From contig NW_027192218.1 of the NCBI RefSeq assembly GCF_041956535.1, positions 201,728 through 265,727 on the forward strand: a DNA stretch of 64,000 nt, read 5' to 3'. Position 1 is the first letter of the stretch. Each line of letters starts with the position of its first letter. Positions 11,001 to 23,351 of the stretch are shown here, piece after piece. This DNA comes from Calcarisporiella thermophila CBS 279.70. Taxonomy: Eukaryota > Calcarisporiellomycota. The notes under the pieces were generated by a model that saw only the letters and a list, made by a program, of their open reading frames with translations, did no database searches and was not told where the DNA came from. The position numbers and the translations under genes are program-made.

Positions 11001-13558
11001 AAATGTACGAAAAAGCTGTGGAATGTAATCCTCGCTTTGACGTTGCGCTTGCGAACCTTGGCAATGCTGTGAAAGATATGGGACGGGTGCAAGATAGTGT
11101 GCAGTGGTATATGCGAGCGGTGGAGGTGAATCCTAATTTTAGTGAGGCCATCTGTGGGCTTGTTAATGCGTTGGGAAGTGTTTGCGATTGGCGCGGAAGA
11201 GGCGGGGTAGGAGCTGAATCTGTTGATACGCATGGCAGATTATTGCTTTCCAGTGATCCCAATGCAAGGAGTGGGTGGCTGGGTAAGATGTATGAAATCG
11301 TTGAGCGCCAGTTAGATGAGGGAATCATGTGGGGGCATGGTGTATTATCGTTGTCTAGCCAGGGTTCAAAACTGGGAGAAATTCTTCTGGCTACAGTGCT
11401 TAATGTTTTGGGACCGGAGGCCACTTCACATGGGGACGCTGCGTCGCTTGAACGAGTATGGAGGAAACGAATTGCTACCTGGACGAGCAAGATGCATAGT
11501 AAGCGGAACGAAGGTGGCTGGATAATTCGGCTGATTGAACGACTGATGCGCAGAGTGCAACGACGGTGGTATCTTGACATGTATGGAGCAAACTATGGGA
11601 TGCATTACGTTCAGCAGCAAACTTTGCCTGTGCAGCATCCTCCTCTAATTACACCTGAGGTAGCCCAAAAATATGCACGGCCTATGCTACCGTCCGCTCT
11701 AGCCTCTCCTGCTGTTCCTACGGTGCTCCCTTTCCACACATTTACCTACCCACTGAGTGCCCGCCAAGTTCGCCTGATATCGCACCGAAACGCCTTACGG
11801 ATCTCTCACAGCACATTAACTTCTTCCTGGCTGCCATCCACTGTATATCCACCCCCTCCTCCACCAAACCCGCGAATGCGTATCGGATACGTGTCTTCTG
11901 ATTTTAATAACCATCCACTCGCTCACCTAATGCAATCGGTGTTTGGATTTCACGACCGAAACCGATTTGAGGTATTTTGCTACGCCACTTCACCATCAGA
12001 CAACAGCCCTTATCGTCAGAAGATTGAGCGTGAGGCAGAGCATTTCTTCGACGTTTCAAGCTGGGGCATTCAACAGATTGTAGAACGAATCATCAAGGAC
12101 GGGATACATATACTTGTTAACCTGAACGGATATACCAAAGGGGCACGCAATGAAGTATTTGCTGCGCGGCCTGCCCCAATATTGTGTTCGTTTATGGGAT
12201 TTGCAGGAACATTGGGCGGAGGCTGGTGCGACTGGATTGTTGCCGATGCGATTGTGTGTCCGCCTCAGATGGTTTCGTGTGAAAGATGGCGCGAGCGAAG
12301 ATGGATGGCTGAACAGCGACGTAGACGAACGCTGGCTGAGACGAAAGTTGATTCGGCGATGGAGAGTGCTGTGGGGTCAGATTACGAGACTGAATTTGAT
12401 TTCGAGGGTGACATTGACCCGGAAGAGGAAACCGACGAGTGGGTGTATAATGAAAAATTTATATATATGCCCGATTCGTACTTTGTAAACGACCATCGCC
12501 AAGGATTTCGGGAAGAAGACTATTCTTCCGAATCGCAACTCTCCCAACAACAACCGCAGGACTCGGAGACACGGTGGGCAATTGAGCAAGACAAACGATG
12601 GAAAATGCGGCGAGAACTATTTCCCGGACTGCGCGATGACACTTTTATTTTCGCAAATTTCAACCAATTATACAAGGTAACGCACAACAAATCAATAGAG
12701 TGAAAGACTCTTATTAATTTTTTTTTCATACAGATTGACCCGGCAATTTTCCGTGTATGGCTTCGCATTCTGGCTCGGGTGCCAAACTCTATTCTCTGGT
12801 TACTGCGCTTCCCAGCTGCAGGTGAGGCACATTTATTGCGAACGGCGAAGGACTGGGCTGGAGAAGAGGTGGCCTCGCGAGTTATATTTACCGATGTTGC
12901 GCCTAAACACATACACATCCATCGTGGCCGTATCGCTGATCTCTTCCTTGACACTCCTGAATGCAATGCACACACAACTGCATGCGATATCCTATGGTCG
13001 GGGACCCCCATTGTAACCTATCCTCGTTATGAACACAAAATGTGTTCTCGGGTGGCTGCGAGCATCGCCAAAGCTACCGGGTTTGAGAGGGAGATGGTCG
13101 TGAACAGTGAACAGGAATATGAAGAGAGAGCAGTCGCGCTTGCACAGAGCGTAACCTATGACTATGTGATGTCGCCGACATCTGCGCCCACTAATGGCAC
13201 TCATCCACTTTCCATATCTGCCGTTACTACTCAACAAAACCAGTCCAACGGCGCTGTGCACTACCATCGCTATGGCCGTGGTGCGCTAATGGATCTGCGC
13301 CGACATCTCTTTTTATCGCGTGATTCCTCGAAACTCTTCGACACAAAGCGTTGGACGCGCAATCTCGAACAGGGGTATATGGAGGCGTGGAGGAGGTGGG
13401 TCAGCGGGGAAGAATTCGAAGACTTGGCTCCCTCAAAACGGCATCAGCAAACTGGTTGTATCTGGATTTCTACCGAAGAAGACAAAGGAGATGATAGAAA
13501 GAATGATGTGCAAGATAGGGATGGAAGTATGAAGGCGAGTAAATTAGCTGTGAATTGA
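8025..13558 (+). CDS. OGT: TPR-containing UDP-GlcNAc:protein O-GlcNAc transferase, very large
   Basis: Transfers GlcNAc from UDP-GlcNAc to Ser/Thr of nuclear and cytosolic proteins (GT41). Three exons (8025-9696, 9753-12676, 12734-13558) give 1,806 residues, versus about 1,050 in animals. Residues 1-555 are low-complexity, Ser- and Gln-rich (Gln runs at about 370-470). TPR units follow (e.g. SIGTTLRRMGRSAEAEEWW-type near 650 and NLGSLLKDMGHLAEAVQMYEKAV near 975). The catalytic part starts near 1265 with RIGYVSSDFNNHPLAHL, containing the family's HP-H element, and continues with NLNGYTKGARNEVFAARPAP, YMPDSYFVND, FNQLYKIDP, SILWLLRFPA, HIHIHRGRIADLFLDTP, CNAHTTACDILWSGTPIVT and SRVAAS. An acidic insert (about 1400-1460) separates parts of the catalytic domain. 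Start ATG 8025 is preceded by an acceptor site and chosen over an upstream in-frame ATG within the leader intron. Confidence 0.95.
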
Positions 13559-13967
13559 TAAAATCTGCAACGTCGGAGAAATATCCCCGTGCCTTCATAT
13601 TTTTTTTCCGCTGCTATTTGTATTTAATTATTTATCAAGAGAGCGCTTACTATCTGAAATAAATATACATTCTCTTTATGTTTTTTTTTTTTCTTTCTGT
13701 TTGTACTTTTTTGATTTTAAGCTTCATTTTGCTTTTTTTTTTTTCTATCTTTTCTTTTACAGATATTTCTCCACTAAGTGTGCTAAACCGTTATGAGAAG
13801 TGTTGAAGAAACGTGGGGACAAAGTGGGAAAATGAATATTTATTTGAAAGAGAGTGTAATTTTCTTAATGCATTTAAAAGGATTGCATTCACAAAAAAAA
13901 AAAATTCAATCAAGATGAAAACAAAAAAATAAACAGTGGCAGAGCTTATTTGTGCCCAACGAGAAAT
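13559..13967. other. Convergent 3' spacer OGT/Rac
   Basis: T-rich spacer with several runs of 9-13 T and AATAAA-like signals on both strands, as expected for two convergent 3' ends. No gene is seen. Confidence 0.6.
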
Positions 13968-14885
<918 letters not shown>

Positions 14886-15091
14886 TTAACTCGGAATATT
14901 TATAAAGAAGAAAAAAATCAAATGAGAAACGAAAAATTATGAGAAATTTATTCGTTTTTATTTTTCACTTCGCGAAGAAAAAGGAGAGAAAGGATTTTTA
15001 TGAGGGTGTAGATGAGGGTGCGACTGCGAATTTTAACTCATTTTCTCGCTCACTTTTTTACCCGCCTTGAATTGAAGATAACAACCCGAAA

Positions 15092-16939
15092 ATGAGGGAA
15101 CGAGTGAACAAACTGTCCGTAATTGTAAACGCAATAATAAAAAATTTAACAAAGTATTGATTGCTACATTCACCGATCACAGCGAAAAGACCTCTTTCTC
15201 TTCGAATTTGAAACGTAAAAAAGAGTATAATCGATCTGCTCAAAGAAAGCGTGGTCCAGCCGAGGAGGAGGATTTACTCGTTTTCGGATATGAGGCGAAA
15301 CTCTTTCGAGATGATGAGCTCGCATTGCGTGTAAATCGAGGAGAGTTTATGATTCCGTTTGCAGGATCCAATCCAAAGGAACCCAGTTCTCTAATCTTGG
15401 ATAGGTGAATGTTCAATTTTTTTTTATTCAATTTTATTTTCTGTATCGTGTTTATCCTCAAAAAATATTGATTTGTGTGATAAGTTACTAGTTTTTGAGG
15501 TTCGTAGATGTCACTATCTTCAATATTTCAATATCTATACCTTTACGACTCTACGAACCATATATCTAACTTTTTCTTTGCTTTTGTGTGCTCATACCAT
15601 TTCCTTCTGCTTGACAACGCTTTTTAAGATATGATGTCCGAAATCTTTTGGATACACAGTCTGCCATATGGACCGAACTATCAGATACCTCGACAATGCA
15701 ACGTAATCAGTGGGAGCAAGAAGATACAAGGGAAACGATATTTGATGAAGAGAAGGGCTCAGATGTGCTTGTCCTTGACCTTCTTGAGAGAGAGCGGTAT
15801 GGTGATCTAGATTCTGATGAAGAGTTGATATTTGAAATGGATAGCGATGAGAGGAATATATATATAGGTTCGCAAATATCCATGACAGGGTATTCGTTTT
15901 ATAGCTATTAATGAACATATGTACCCGATTAACTAGAGGAAAAACGAAAGCGACAAGTAATGGAGGCTAAAGGAAATCTCTATAGCTTTGACTATAACCA
16001 GGAGAAAGGTAGGTGGTGGAAATTTTGGTCAATATCTAATATACTCCGTGATTAGTCGATAATGACTTTATACCCTAGTTCCAGAACCAACTCTAGAAGA
16101 TGTAAAGCTAGCTTTCAGTGTTCCTTCTGAGATAACAAAAGTACGCAAAAATAGCTATTCGAGCACAATATTTGCACGAACTTTGCTTATCATTATTAAA
16201 TTTATTAGCCAACCACACAAAGGCAAGCTGATATTGTTGAGCGAACCGCTACATTTATTGCTTCCTCAAGTGACCCAGTGCAAATGGAGATTATGGTCCA
16301 AGTGAAACAATCTAGGAATCCTTTGTTTGCTTTCCTGAATAAGGACGATCCGCTCTATGGATTTTATCGCTACGTTCTTCAACACAAGAGCAGTGTAATT
16401 GAGATGGATCTTGAAAATACACTACACCAAGATAATACAGCATCGACATCCTTGCTTCAAAATCCTGTCACATCCGATGGCGAAAATATACCTGAAAATA
16501 TCGAGTAAGTCTAACTGAATGTAGGTAATATTTTAACGTGTTTCAATTTTGTATTGAATATTGCAGAGTCCCTCAGCTTGAGCTGAAGCAAGTTATCGAT
16601 AAGACAGCATCTTTTGTTGCTCGAGCAGACAAGTCCTTTGAAGCTTTAATCCTCGAGCGATACGTGAATAATCCTACATTTAATTTCTTGCAGTCTTCCA
16701 ATACTTCTAATCCATATTACATTTGGCGGGTTCAAAATCTAAGATCGCGCTATAATCCTACAGCGGACAGCAACTCTGAACCTGTTTCTGAGAGCGCTTC
16801 ATCTGATATAGAATCAAAACTCAGAGGTGGGAGAGAAAATTCGGAGGAAATGGTGCACAATGACTTGGATAAGAAAAAAGCAGACAGGCTGGCGAAAGCA
16901 AAGATGTTTGTAGCTAGGCTCAACCTTGACAAAAGCTAA
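15092..16939 (+). CDS. SFSWAP: SFSWAP / suppressor-of-white-apricot splicing regulator homolog
   Basis: Nuclear splicing regulator of the SWAP family. The conserved N-terminal DRY_EERY domain is plain: EDLLVFGYEAKLFRDDELAL near 15268, a basic ILDRYD-like exon junction, then EKGSDVLVLDLLERERYGDL. Two SURP (SWAP) modules follow. SURP1 is around 16220-16400 (ADIVERTATFIASSSDPVQM, NPLFAFLNKDDPLYGFYRY). SURP2 is around 16575-16760 (VIDKTASFVARADKSFEALI, FNFLQSSNTSNPYYIWRV). The C-terminus (KKKADRLAKAKMFVARL) resembles the helical tail after SURP2. No RS domain is visible, unlike in metazoan SFSWAP. The start is uncertain: the first long exon has no in-frame ATG. I take ATG 15092 with a short first exon and splicing into about 15190. 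Confidence 0.85.
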
Positions 16940-17142
16940 GGTGGTGCTTGATCTCAACTATATTATCCATATATAATCTCATTATATCAATATCAATTGT
17001 TTACCTTGTATTATAATTTTCAGCTATATTGGTTGATTTGATACTAGCAGGACGTTTGCATTTATTCGAATAAAATACATAATGCTTAAAATAGAATAAT
17101 ACAACTCGAAAAGTTATATACCGACGATTCTCGAGATATATT

Positions 17143-19180
17143 TCAGCCGAAAAGAGTTTTATACTTAAGGAAATTATGAATCAGAGTCCGTGCAATGAAA
17201 ATAAAGATCAAGCTATTACTTACTGTTTTCAGTGGGGGGGTAGGAGCAATTTCTTCATCCTCTAATACCATTGCATCGATAGGCAAGTTTTCTTGATTCT
17301 CTTTGCCATTCAATTCATTATTAGAAGCAGTTGAAGTCTCATAAACAGCAGCATTGTGAGGGATGCTATTATTTGCGCCCGATTGCTGTCGTATCATATT
17401 GGCGTGTCTGGGGGACAAATGAGGATCAAGCTCAAGTGAAGATCCAAATGGGAAAAGGGCTCCTATAGTTGCATTCCCGGAATGATTTTCACGATCCGGC
17501 ACATCAACCTGCATCATAGACATGGTCGGTGTCTGCGATTTTGGCTTTTGTTGATGTCGCTCGGATGGAGGGACTATTTGCTGTACTTGGGGAGTCTGCT
17601 CCAGTTGCGGTAGCTGGTAAATATCTCTTGATGCAAATAGCTGCTCGCCTCTTAGACCGAATTTTGAATCGTCGTTAGCTTTGTTTTCTATTAGAGATCC
17701 CTGCAATGCCAGAGGAGCCTGCTCAAGATTATCTGGCCGGAGTGAGTAGGGCTTTTGATCGTTGGCAATCACTGGTATCGATTCTTGACCACTTCTTACA
17801 AAATTAGCGACTTGATTTGGTGAGTTTTTCGCATATGATGAATGCTCTTCTGGGAATCCAAGCGAAGGGTCAGCAAGCCCTCTTCCAGAGGAAGTTTGAG
17901 ATTGACCCATCTGTTCGGATAAGGTAGCAAGGACAAAATCTGCAGATACATGATCGGCGTGCTCAAAAGTCAGGAGAAGCGGCCTAACAATGAAAAATTA
18001 GTGGCTCTCCCCTCAAAATAAAACTGAAATGGAGTGTAAATAACTCACTTTCCAGGAGAGTCAAACCAAACTGACAAACTTAAATTCATCGCTTCAGCAT
18101 AGGCAATTATCGCCTAAAGTGATAGTTTTTCAAGGAAAAATGTTATCGTATATAAGAATATATACCCAATAGTTTACCTTGAATTCCTTCAAATTAAAGG
18201 TTAATTCTATATCGCACTGAACATTGAACTTCTCAAATTCTTCGACATCGACACCAAGCTCTGTAGATAGAGGCCGCTTATAGAAATCCTCTATGTACCA
18301 AAATCTTGAATAGTCATCCTTAATGTCAATATAGCATTAGTATTGTTATTATACCTGCTTGTTCAGCAGCAAGGCCTTCATCGGTAAAGCTCCTAAAACG
18401 TATCCACCCGGGGCCACAAGACATAGTAATTTCGTCCAGTTTGGTATGAAAATGTGCTATCCAATTGGAGAGTGTATGAGGGGATATAGTAAAATGGTGG
18501 GAGCAATTTCGTTTATCATAGATGGCGTGGAATGTCTCGCACTGCTCGTAGATAAGTTTATGTGTTTTAACAATACCTATAATCTCATACGATTATAAAA
18601 ATAAGAAAAATTATCAATTACTTTAAGTAGGATATTACCAAATCTACAAAACATTTGCACAACTAGTCGACATTCGGAAGCTCCGTTATCTTCACTTGTG
18701 ACATCCACGTTCACAGCCTCTTCAAGTCGTAACTCACATCTCTCAATAGATTTGACTGTATTCGCTTTCCCACGAAATAGAGGCGCTACTGCCTTCAGTA
18801 GTATTTTGCAGCGTAATGCCAGCTGTTCGCCGCCCTCACTGGTATTCTTTATTTCATAATTTTCAAAAAATCTTGGAGAAAAGGTGAATATAGCAAAAGC
18901 CGATCGAGACGAGTTAATAGTAGAGAGGAGAAACTATGATGAAAATACCGTTGAAATCAACCTTCGGATCTCTTTGACTTGACATTTAAGAAGAATTCTT
19001 TGACTAACCTGGTGTTTTCTCGCCTCGATAAAACCCTCCTCTCCGATTTTTGTTAAACATGCGAGTACTCTGGAAAAAACTAAGCACATATTTAAGTTTA
19101 GACATTGATTAACAGATTAATGTGGCATTTTAACCTTTAATGTTCCCTGACGGTATAACAGCCCGAAGCAAATATGTCAT
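17143..19180 (-). CDS. RAD9: RAD9 subunit of the 9-1-1 DNA damage checkpoint clamp
   Basis: RAD9 with RAD1 and HUS1 forms a PCNA-like ring loaded at damaged DNA to activate ATR signalling. The clamp part is read across several short exons: start MTYLLRAVIPSGNIKVL, then INSSRSAFAIFTFSPRFFENY, LALRCKILLKAVAPLF and CRLVVQMFCRFG, and near the end of the clamp a PGKPLLLTFEHA-ADFVLATLSEQ block. These match N-SSRSAYA-F-FAP-FF, LRCKILMKSFLSVF and HFVLATLSD of animal RAD9. A long polar Gln/Ser-rich tail follows (17240-17910). The last intron (complement 17164-17223, 60 nt, in frame if retained) joins the tail to KTLFG and stop at 17143. The spliced end TPPLKTYKTLFG resembles the TPP-K-FRSLFFG end of animal RAD9. 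Start ATG 19178-19180. Confidence 0.88.
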
Positions 19181-19302
19181 TTTTATCTTAGACAAATGCT
19201 CACGATAAGTTTTCCAGTTACTCCGAATATCTCTACGCGTTTAAATGAAATACAAGCCACCCTATATTTCTCTAACGGGATTGCTGTTCAAATACTAGGT
19301 CC
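19181..19302. promoter_or_regulatory. Short bidirectional promoter RAD9/RCE1
   Basis: Only 122 bp separate the divergent start codons of RAD9 and RCE1, so both promoters must share or overlap this segment (or lie within 5' UTRs). No named element is recognisable. Confidence 0.5.
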
Positions 19303-20630
19303 ATGATGGCCGCTACTACATCTTTATCATACCCTATTCCAGCTTGGGTGGCCCTCGCTTCATGTTTTTTACTCACATGTTGTTTTGTTGGGGGGTTCTA
19401 TTTATTCAAAGATTATCGCACTGGTGGCAAGCAGCAATTGTCTAAAGATAATCCTCGAGTAATTTTGCAACGTTTTAAAAGCATTGCATTAGTATGTGCA
19501 TTATGTCCTTTATATGTATGCTGGATCCTCCGATTATATAACAAATTTTCGGTTGGAGAAAAGGTAAAATTAATTATCCGTCCATTCTTAATACTTTCAA
19601 CTAACATACATTAAATGTATAGGCATTACATTCACAATTAGTATTGACCCTGCAGCTCATGGGATGCATTCCCATGAAATGGAATCCATTCACTATCTTT
19701 CTTGCATGTCTCTTGCCCCTGTTGTTAACTTTCATACTTTTTCTTGGCCCTTTATCCATTCTCTATTTCGAGGAGTATCTTCCATTTCAGCGACACTTTG
19801 TATTTTATCGCGACGTTGTAGAAACAATATCCAGCTTAATAGGTGTACGCAACTATATTGTGGTAGGTATAAAATTAAATGCACCTATATTATAAATATA
19901 TATATTATTAGTATATAATATTTAGGGTCCGCTTTCTGAAGAATTCGTTTTTCGCGCAACGATGGTTCTTCTCTTATATAACGCTGGGTTCTCTCGATTA
20001 AGCATCGTTTTTGGTTTACCATGCTTCTTTGGCCTAGGCAAGATCTAGCTGATTTCTTTATTTTTAGAGAAAACGTCTAATTCACACTGCCACTATAGCC
20101 CATATACATCATGCATGGGAGTACTATAATAACAATGGGAAAAATCGACGGGCAATGATACAAGCATGCCTTAGAGCAGGTATGTTTTCCTTGAGAAAAT
20201 TTATATGAAAATTATACTAAAGGGTACCCAAAAAGGCTTTCAATTTTTCTATACTACAGTTTTCGGCTGGTATTCAACTTTGTTATTCCTCAGGACAGGT
20301 AGCTATTTTAAGCTAAGAGATAAAGCAAAATTATTCTTGGAACTAATGGTTGTTTATCGAGAAAAGGCAGCATTCTTGCGCCTACTATCTGTCATATATT
20401 TTGCAATTGTATGGGATTCCCTGATTTTGCTGCAATAGGATATTACCCAACAAGAATTCGGATAAGTAAATATTTAATATCCCATTCCGCCCTTTTTAGA
20501 ATATCTTATAAAACTCTTCTTTGTGTTAGTCATGATTGCAGCGTTTTTAACGGGGATATCATGTTTTATCTTTTTACTTATGCCCATGACGAATCCAAGT
20601 TTGTTTGGAGGATCAATATACTGGATATAG
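19303..20630 (+). CDS. RCE1: CAAX prenyl protease 2 (RCE1, CPBP family)
   Basis: ER membrane endoprotease that removes the -AAX tripeptide from prenylated proteins such as Ras and Rac. Exons spliced by frame give several membrane segments: VALASCFLLTCCFVGGFYLF, IFLACLLPLLLTFILFLGPL, SILAPTICHIFCNCMGFPD, and a last one after 20500. The catalytic GPLSEEFVFRATM (EExxxR) is near 19930, then CFFGLA-HIHHAWE, FQFFYTTVFGWYSTLLFLRTG and the His of CHIFCN. Introns include a GC-AG one at 20038-20098 that splits the Ala codon of FFGLAHIHH. The last exon uses a third frame, ending MPMTNPSLFGGSIYWI with TAG at 20628-20630. Start is ATG 19303 (a second ATG follows directly). Its start is 122 bp from that of RAD9. 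Confidence 0.92.
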
Positions 20631-20821
20631 AGTGATAGAGGAATGTATTTAGTTTATAAATAAACTGCATCAAAAGAACTCATTTAGAGATTGTGGCTTC
20701 AATTTAGGCTGGCTGAGCGACTAACCAACCAATCAATTCCTCCCCATTTTACCTCTAATTTCTGGCCTATTCTGAACGAATTTTCTGGCGACTTGTCGCT
20801 TTTACCTGTTTCTTGATCAGC

Positions 20822-21983
20822 ATGGACAAGCAACAGCCACCTCCTCCACCTCATACAGATCAGTTGTTTGCTGATGATATCAAACATCCTGAAAAAATAT
20901 CGACCGATCCCATCTATAAGCAGGTGGATGTTCTTTATATGATGCATTGCTAAATGTTTTTTAATTTTAACTTTGCCTACGATTTAGGGATTCATTGAAG
21001 GCTTCGAAGAAGGGCGAAAAAATTCGCAGCTCTACGAAAAGGGTGTCCGTGTAGGGAAAGCGCAAGTACAGATGCTTGCAACTATGGAAGTGAAGAAAGA
21101 TTTCGACCGCATAATTCAACGGCATATAGATGAAAAGCGAGCAATTGAATCACACTATAAGACAGAAATGGCAACTTTGAAAGAAAAGCTCGCTATGGTT
21201 GAACAGAAGTTATTGCGGAGGGAACAGGATTACATTCGTATGGAGTCAAATTATCTTGAAGATAAAAAGGCAATTCGAGCAACTGACGATGATCTTTCCA
21301 CCATACGTGAGCAATTCAAGAAGTTAAAATATAGCATATCCCAAATGCTATTAGTTGCTGCGAGTAAATGCGATCGACAAGCAGCAACCGCATTTATCGG
21401 CGAGACATTTAAGGAGCTTATTCAATACAACCTCCAAAATCCTATGGAAATACCCTTTATATCTATGTTTATGGAAAAATATGTTATGACCTTTCTTATT
21501 GAAGAGTTCCTCATGGCACCGCTTCTACCTGGGTTAGAAATCAGCAACCCCTACTTCGAAGTGTACAATTGGTTATTACAACGTCAACCACAATGGGCAA
21601 CCCGCTTACGGCAACAAATAACTGCAGCCGCTGTCCGAGATAAAGAGAGTCAGGAAAAGATGGCATCTGCTGCAGCAAGGGCAGCAGATGAACTTGCCGC
21701 AATCTTTATGCGAGTTTATCCAAGATGGTCTGACAATAACAATAAGCTTGGTGACATTACGAATATGACATTGCAGCTAAGTATCGCAATGAGAGGACAG
21801 GAAATTGAGATTCATCCTCTACCCATTAAGGAGGGACAGCAAGAATTCGACCCAGAGATTATGGAAATGGACGCAAAATCTCGAATGGATAGTGGTCGAG
21901 TCACATTCTGCATCTGCCCGCCTTTCATTGGAGGTGATGGTGACCATGGCTTTTTGGAAAAGGGAAAGGTATATCTCGGTTAA
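20822..21983 (+). CDS. Coiled-coil protein of unknown function, 365 residues
   Basis: Two exons (20822-20923, 20988-21983). I do not recognise a family with confidence. The N-terminus is proline-rich (MDKQQPPPPPHTDQLF). It is followed by a Gly-periodic helix (GFIEGFEEG-x9-GVRVGKAQ) that loosely recalls the GxxxGxxxG repeats of Yae1-type proteins. Residues about 60-150 are a charged coiled coil (DFDRIIQRHIDEKRAIESHY, LKEKLAMVEQKLLRREQDY). Residues 155-280 look like a compact helical domain with an aromatic IEEFLMAPLLPGLEISNPYF patch. A C-terminal CICPPFIGGDGDHGFLEKG segment resembles an ordered loop. No signal peptide or membrane segment. It follows RCE1 by 191 bp on the same strand and converges on UreG. 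Confidence 0.85.
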
Positions 21984-22261
21984 ATAGAAAATTGGAGAGC
22001 ATGGTAGATGCAGAAGAATTGGGTTAATGACAGAAGAATCAATTTTTTTTTATTTGGTATGCACACTTTCAAGTGCGTCATAGGTTATGAATTAAGCCTA
22101 ATGTAACACTTATATATTTTTGCACAATTCTTATGGTGATTCTGTTTATCATTATTCTTTTCCCTTTAATTGGTTTTATTTCAACCTATTTTATTATAAA
22201 TGTCAACAATCTTAACCCGAGTGCACGCTAACATATTAACTACTTGAGTAAATATGCCTGA

Positions 22262-23351
22262 TTACTGAACATTTGCGGCACCGCTGGCTTCCCACGCAGA
22301 AATGATAAAGCGCACGACTTCATTAACACCTACGCCGTGCTTTATCTGTGTGAAGATAAAAGGTCCTCCTTGACGCATTTTGGTTGCATCTCGTGACATC
22401 ACACTAAGATCAGCGCCCACTTGCTCGGCAAGATCAGTTTTGTTAATGATAAGCAAATCCGACTGGGTAATACCGGGTCCGCCTTTGCGAGGTATTTTAT
22501 CGCCGCCCGATACATCGATAACATATATTATCAAATCAGCTATCAAAAAGCTTAAGGTCAAATATTTTTCCACATTCAAGATAACGGAAACGCAATAAGT
22601 TACCTAACTCTCTGCTGTAGTTGGCGGCTAAATTGTCGCCCCCCGACTCCACGAGAAGTATCTGGGTATTAAATTTCACGTGGAGAATTTCGAGAGCATT
22701 CAGGTTGGCAGATATATCCTCCCTAATAATAAAGATAAGTAGGATGAAGTAACAAAGATGACAAATCGCATATGTACCTGATAGCCTATAGATACCATAC
22801 CAAATAAATATTAATCAACTTTGAAACTAAAGGGTAAAGTGTAAATATGAATCATACCGCGTGAGGACAGCTTCCAGTCTCTATTGCACATATTCTCTCG
22901 GAGGGAAGAGCCTCATTGCGTACTAAAAACTCAGTATCTTCCTTGGTGAAAATGTCATTGGTAACACATGCAATCGAATATTTGTCGCGTAATGCTTTAC
23001 AGAGGGCCAGCATTAAAGCTGTCTTCCCTGAGCCAACGGGACTTCAAAAAAAAAAAAAATAAATTGCGTAGAATAAAAATTTTATATAGCTTATTAAAAT
23101 TACCCTCCAATTCCAACGGTAAATGCACGCTCTGCCCAATTACGTTTATTAAATGAGGGAAGTGGTCTGCCCAAGAATGAGCCCGGATGGTCCATTTGCT
23201 CGTGCGTATGTCCATGAGAGTGGTCATGAACGTGGCCATGCGCGTGGGCATGTGCGAGGTCATGTAAGTGCGAATGATTATGCTCAAGAACTGCGTTTAT
23301 AGTGTGGGTAGGATCTTCAAAACGACAGACATTTTTCGCGTCCGACTCCAT
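22262..23351 (-). CDS. ureG: Urease accessory GTPase UreG
   Basis: SIMIBI GTPase that drives nickel insertion into urease in the cytosol. The product starts with a His-rich, presumably metal-binding stretch ([25 protein letters not shown]). The G domain follows: [17 protein letters not shown] (P loop), [33 protein letters not shown] (the CPH metal motif), [48 protein letters not shown] (guanine specificity) and a C-terminal helix ending [12 protein letters not shown]. At least six exons; one is only 8 nt (complement 22778-22785), encoding part of AIR. Start ATG 23349-23351; stop 22262-22264. Urease itself is not in the window. It is divergent from RPL11. Confidence 0.95.

Noticed and set aside
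17164-17223. Hydrophobic C-terminal extension of RAD9 as a membrane anchor
   Set aside because: It arises only if a 60-nt intron with GTAAGT donor is retained; the spliced end matches animal RAD9 better.
21664-21690. 10-bp inverted repeat in the coiled-coil gene
   Set aside because: It falls in Ala-rich coding sequence where GCA/TGC codons readily create such symmetry.
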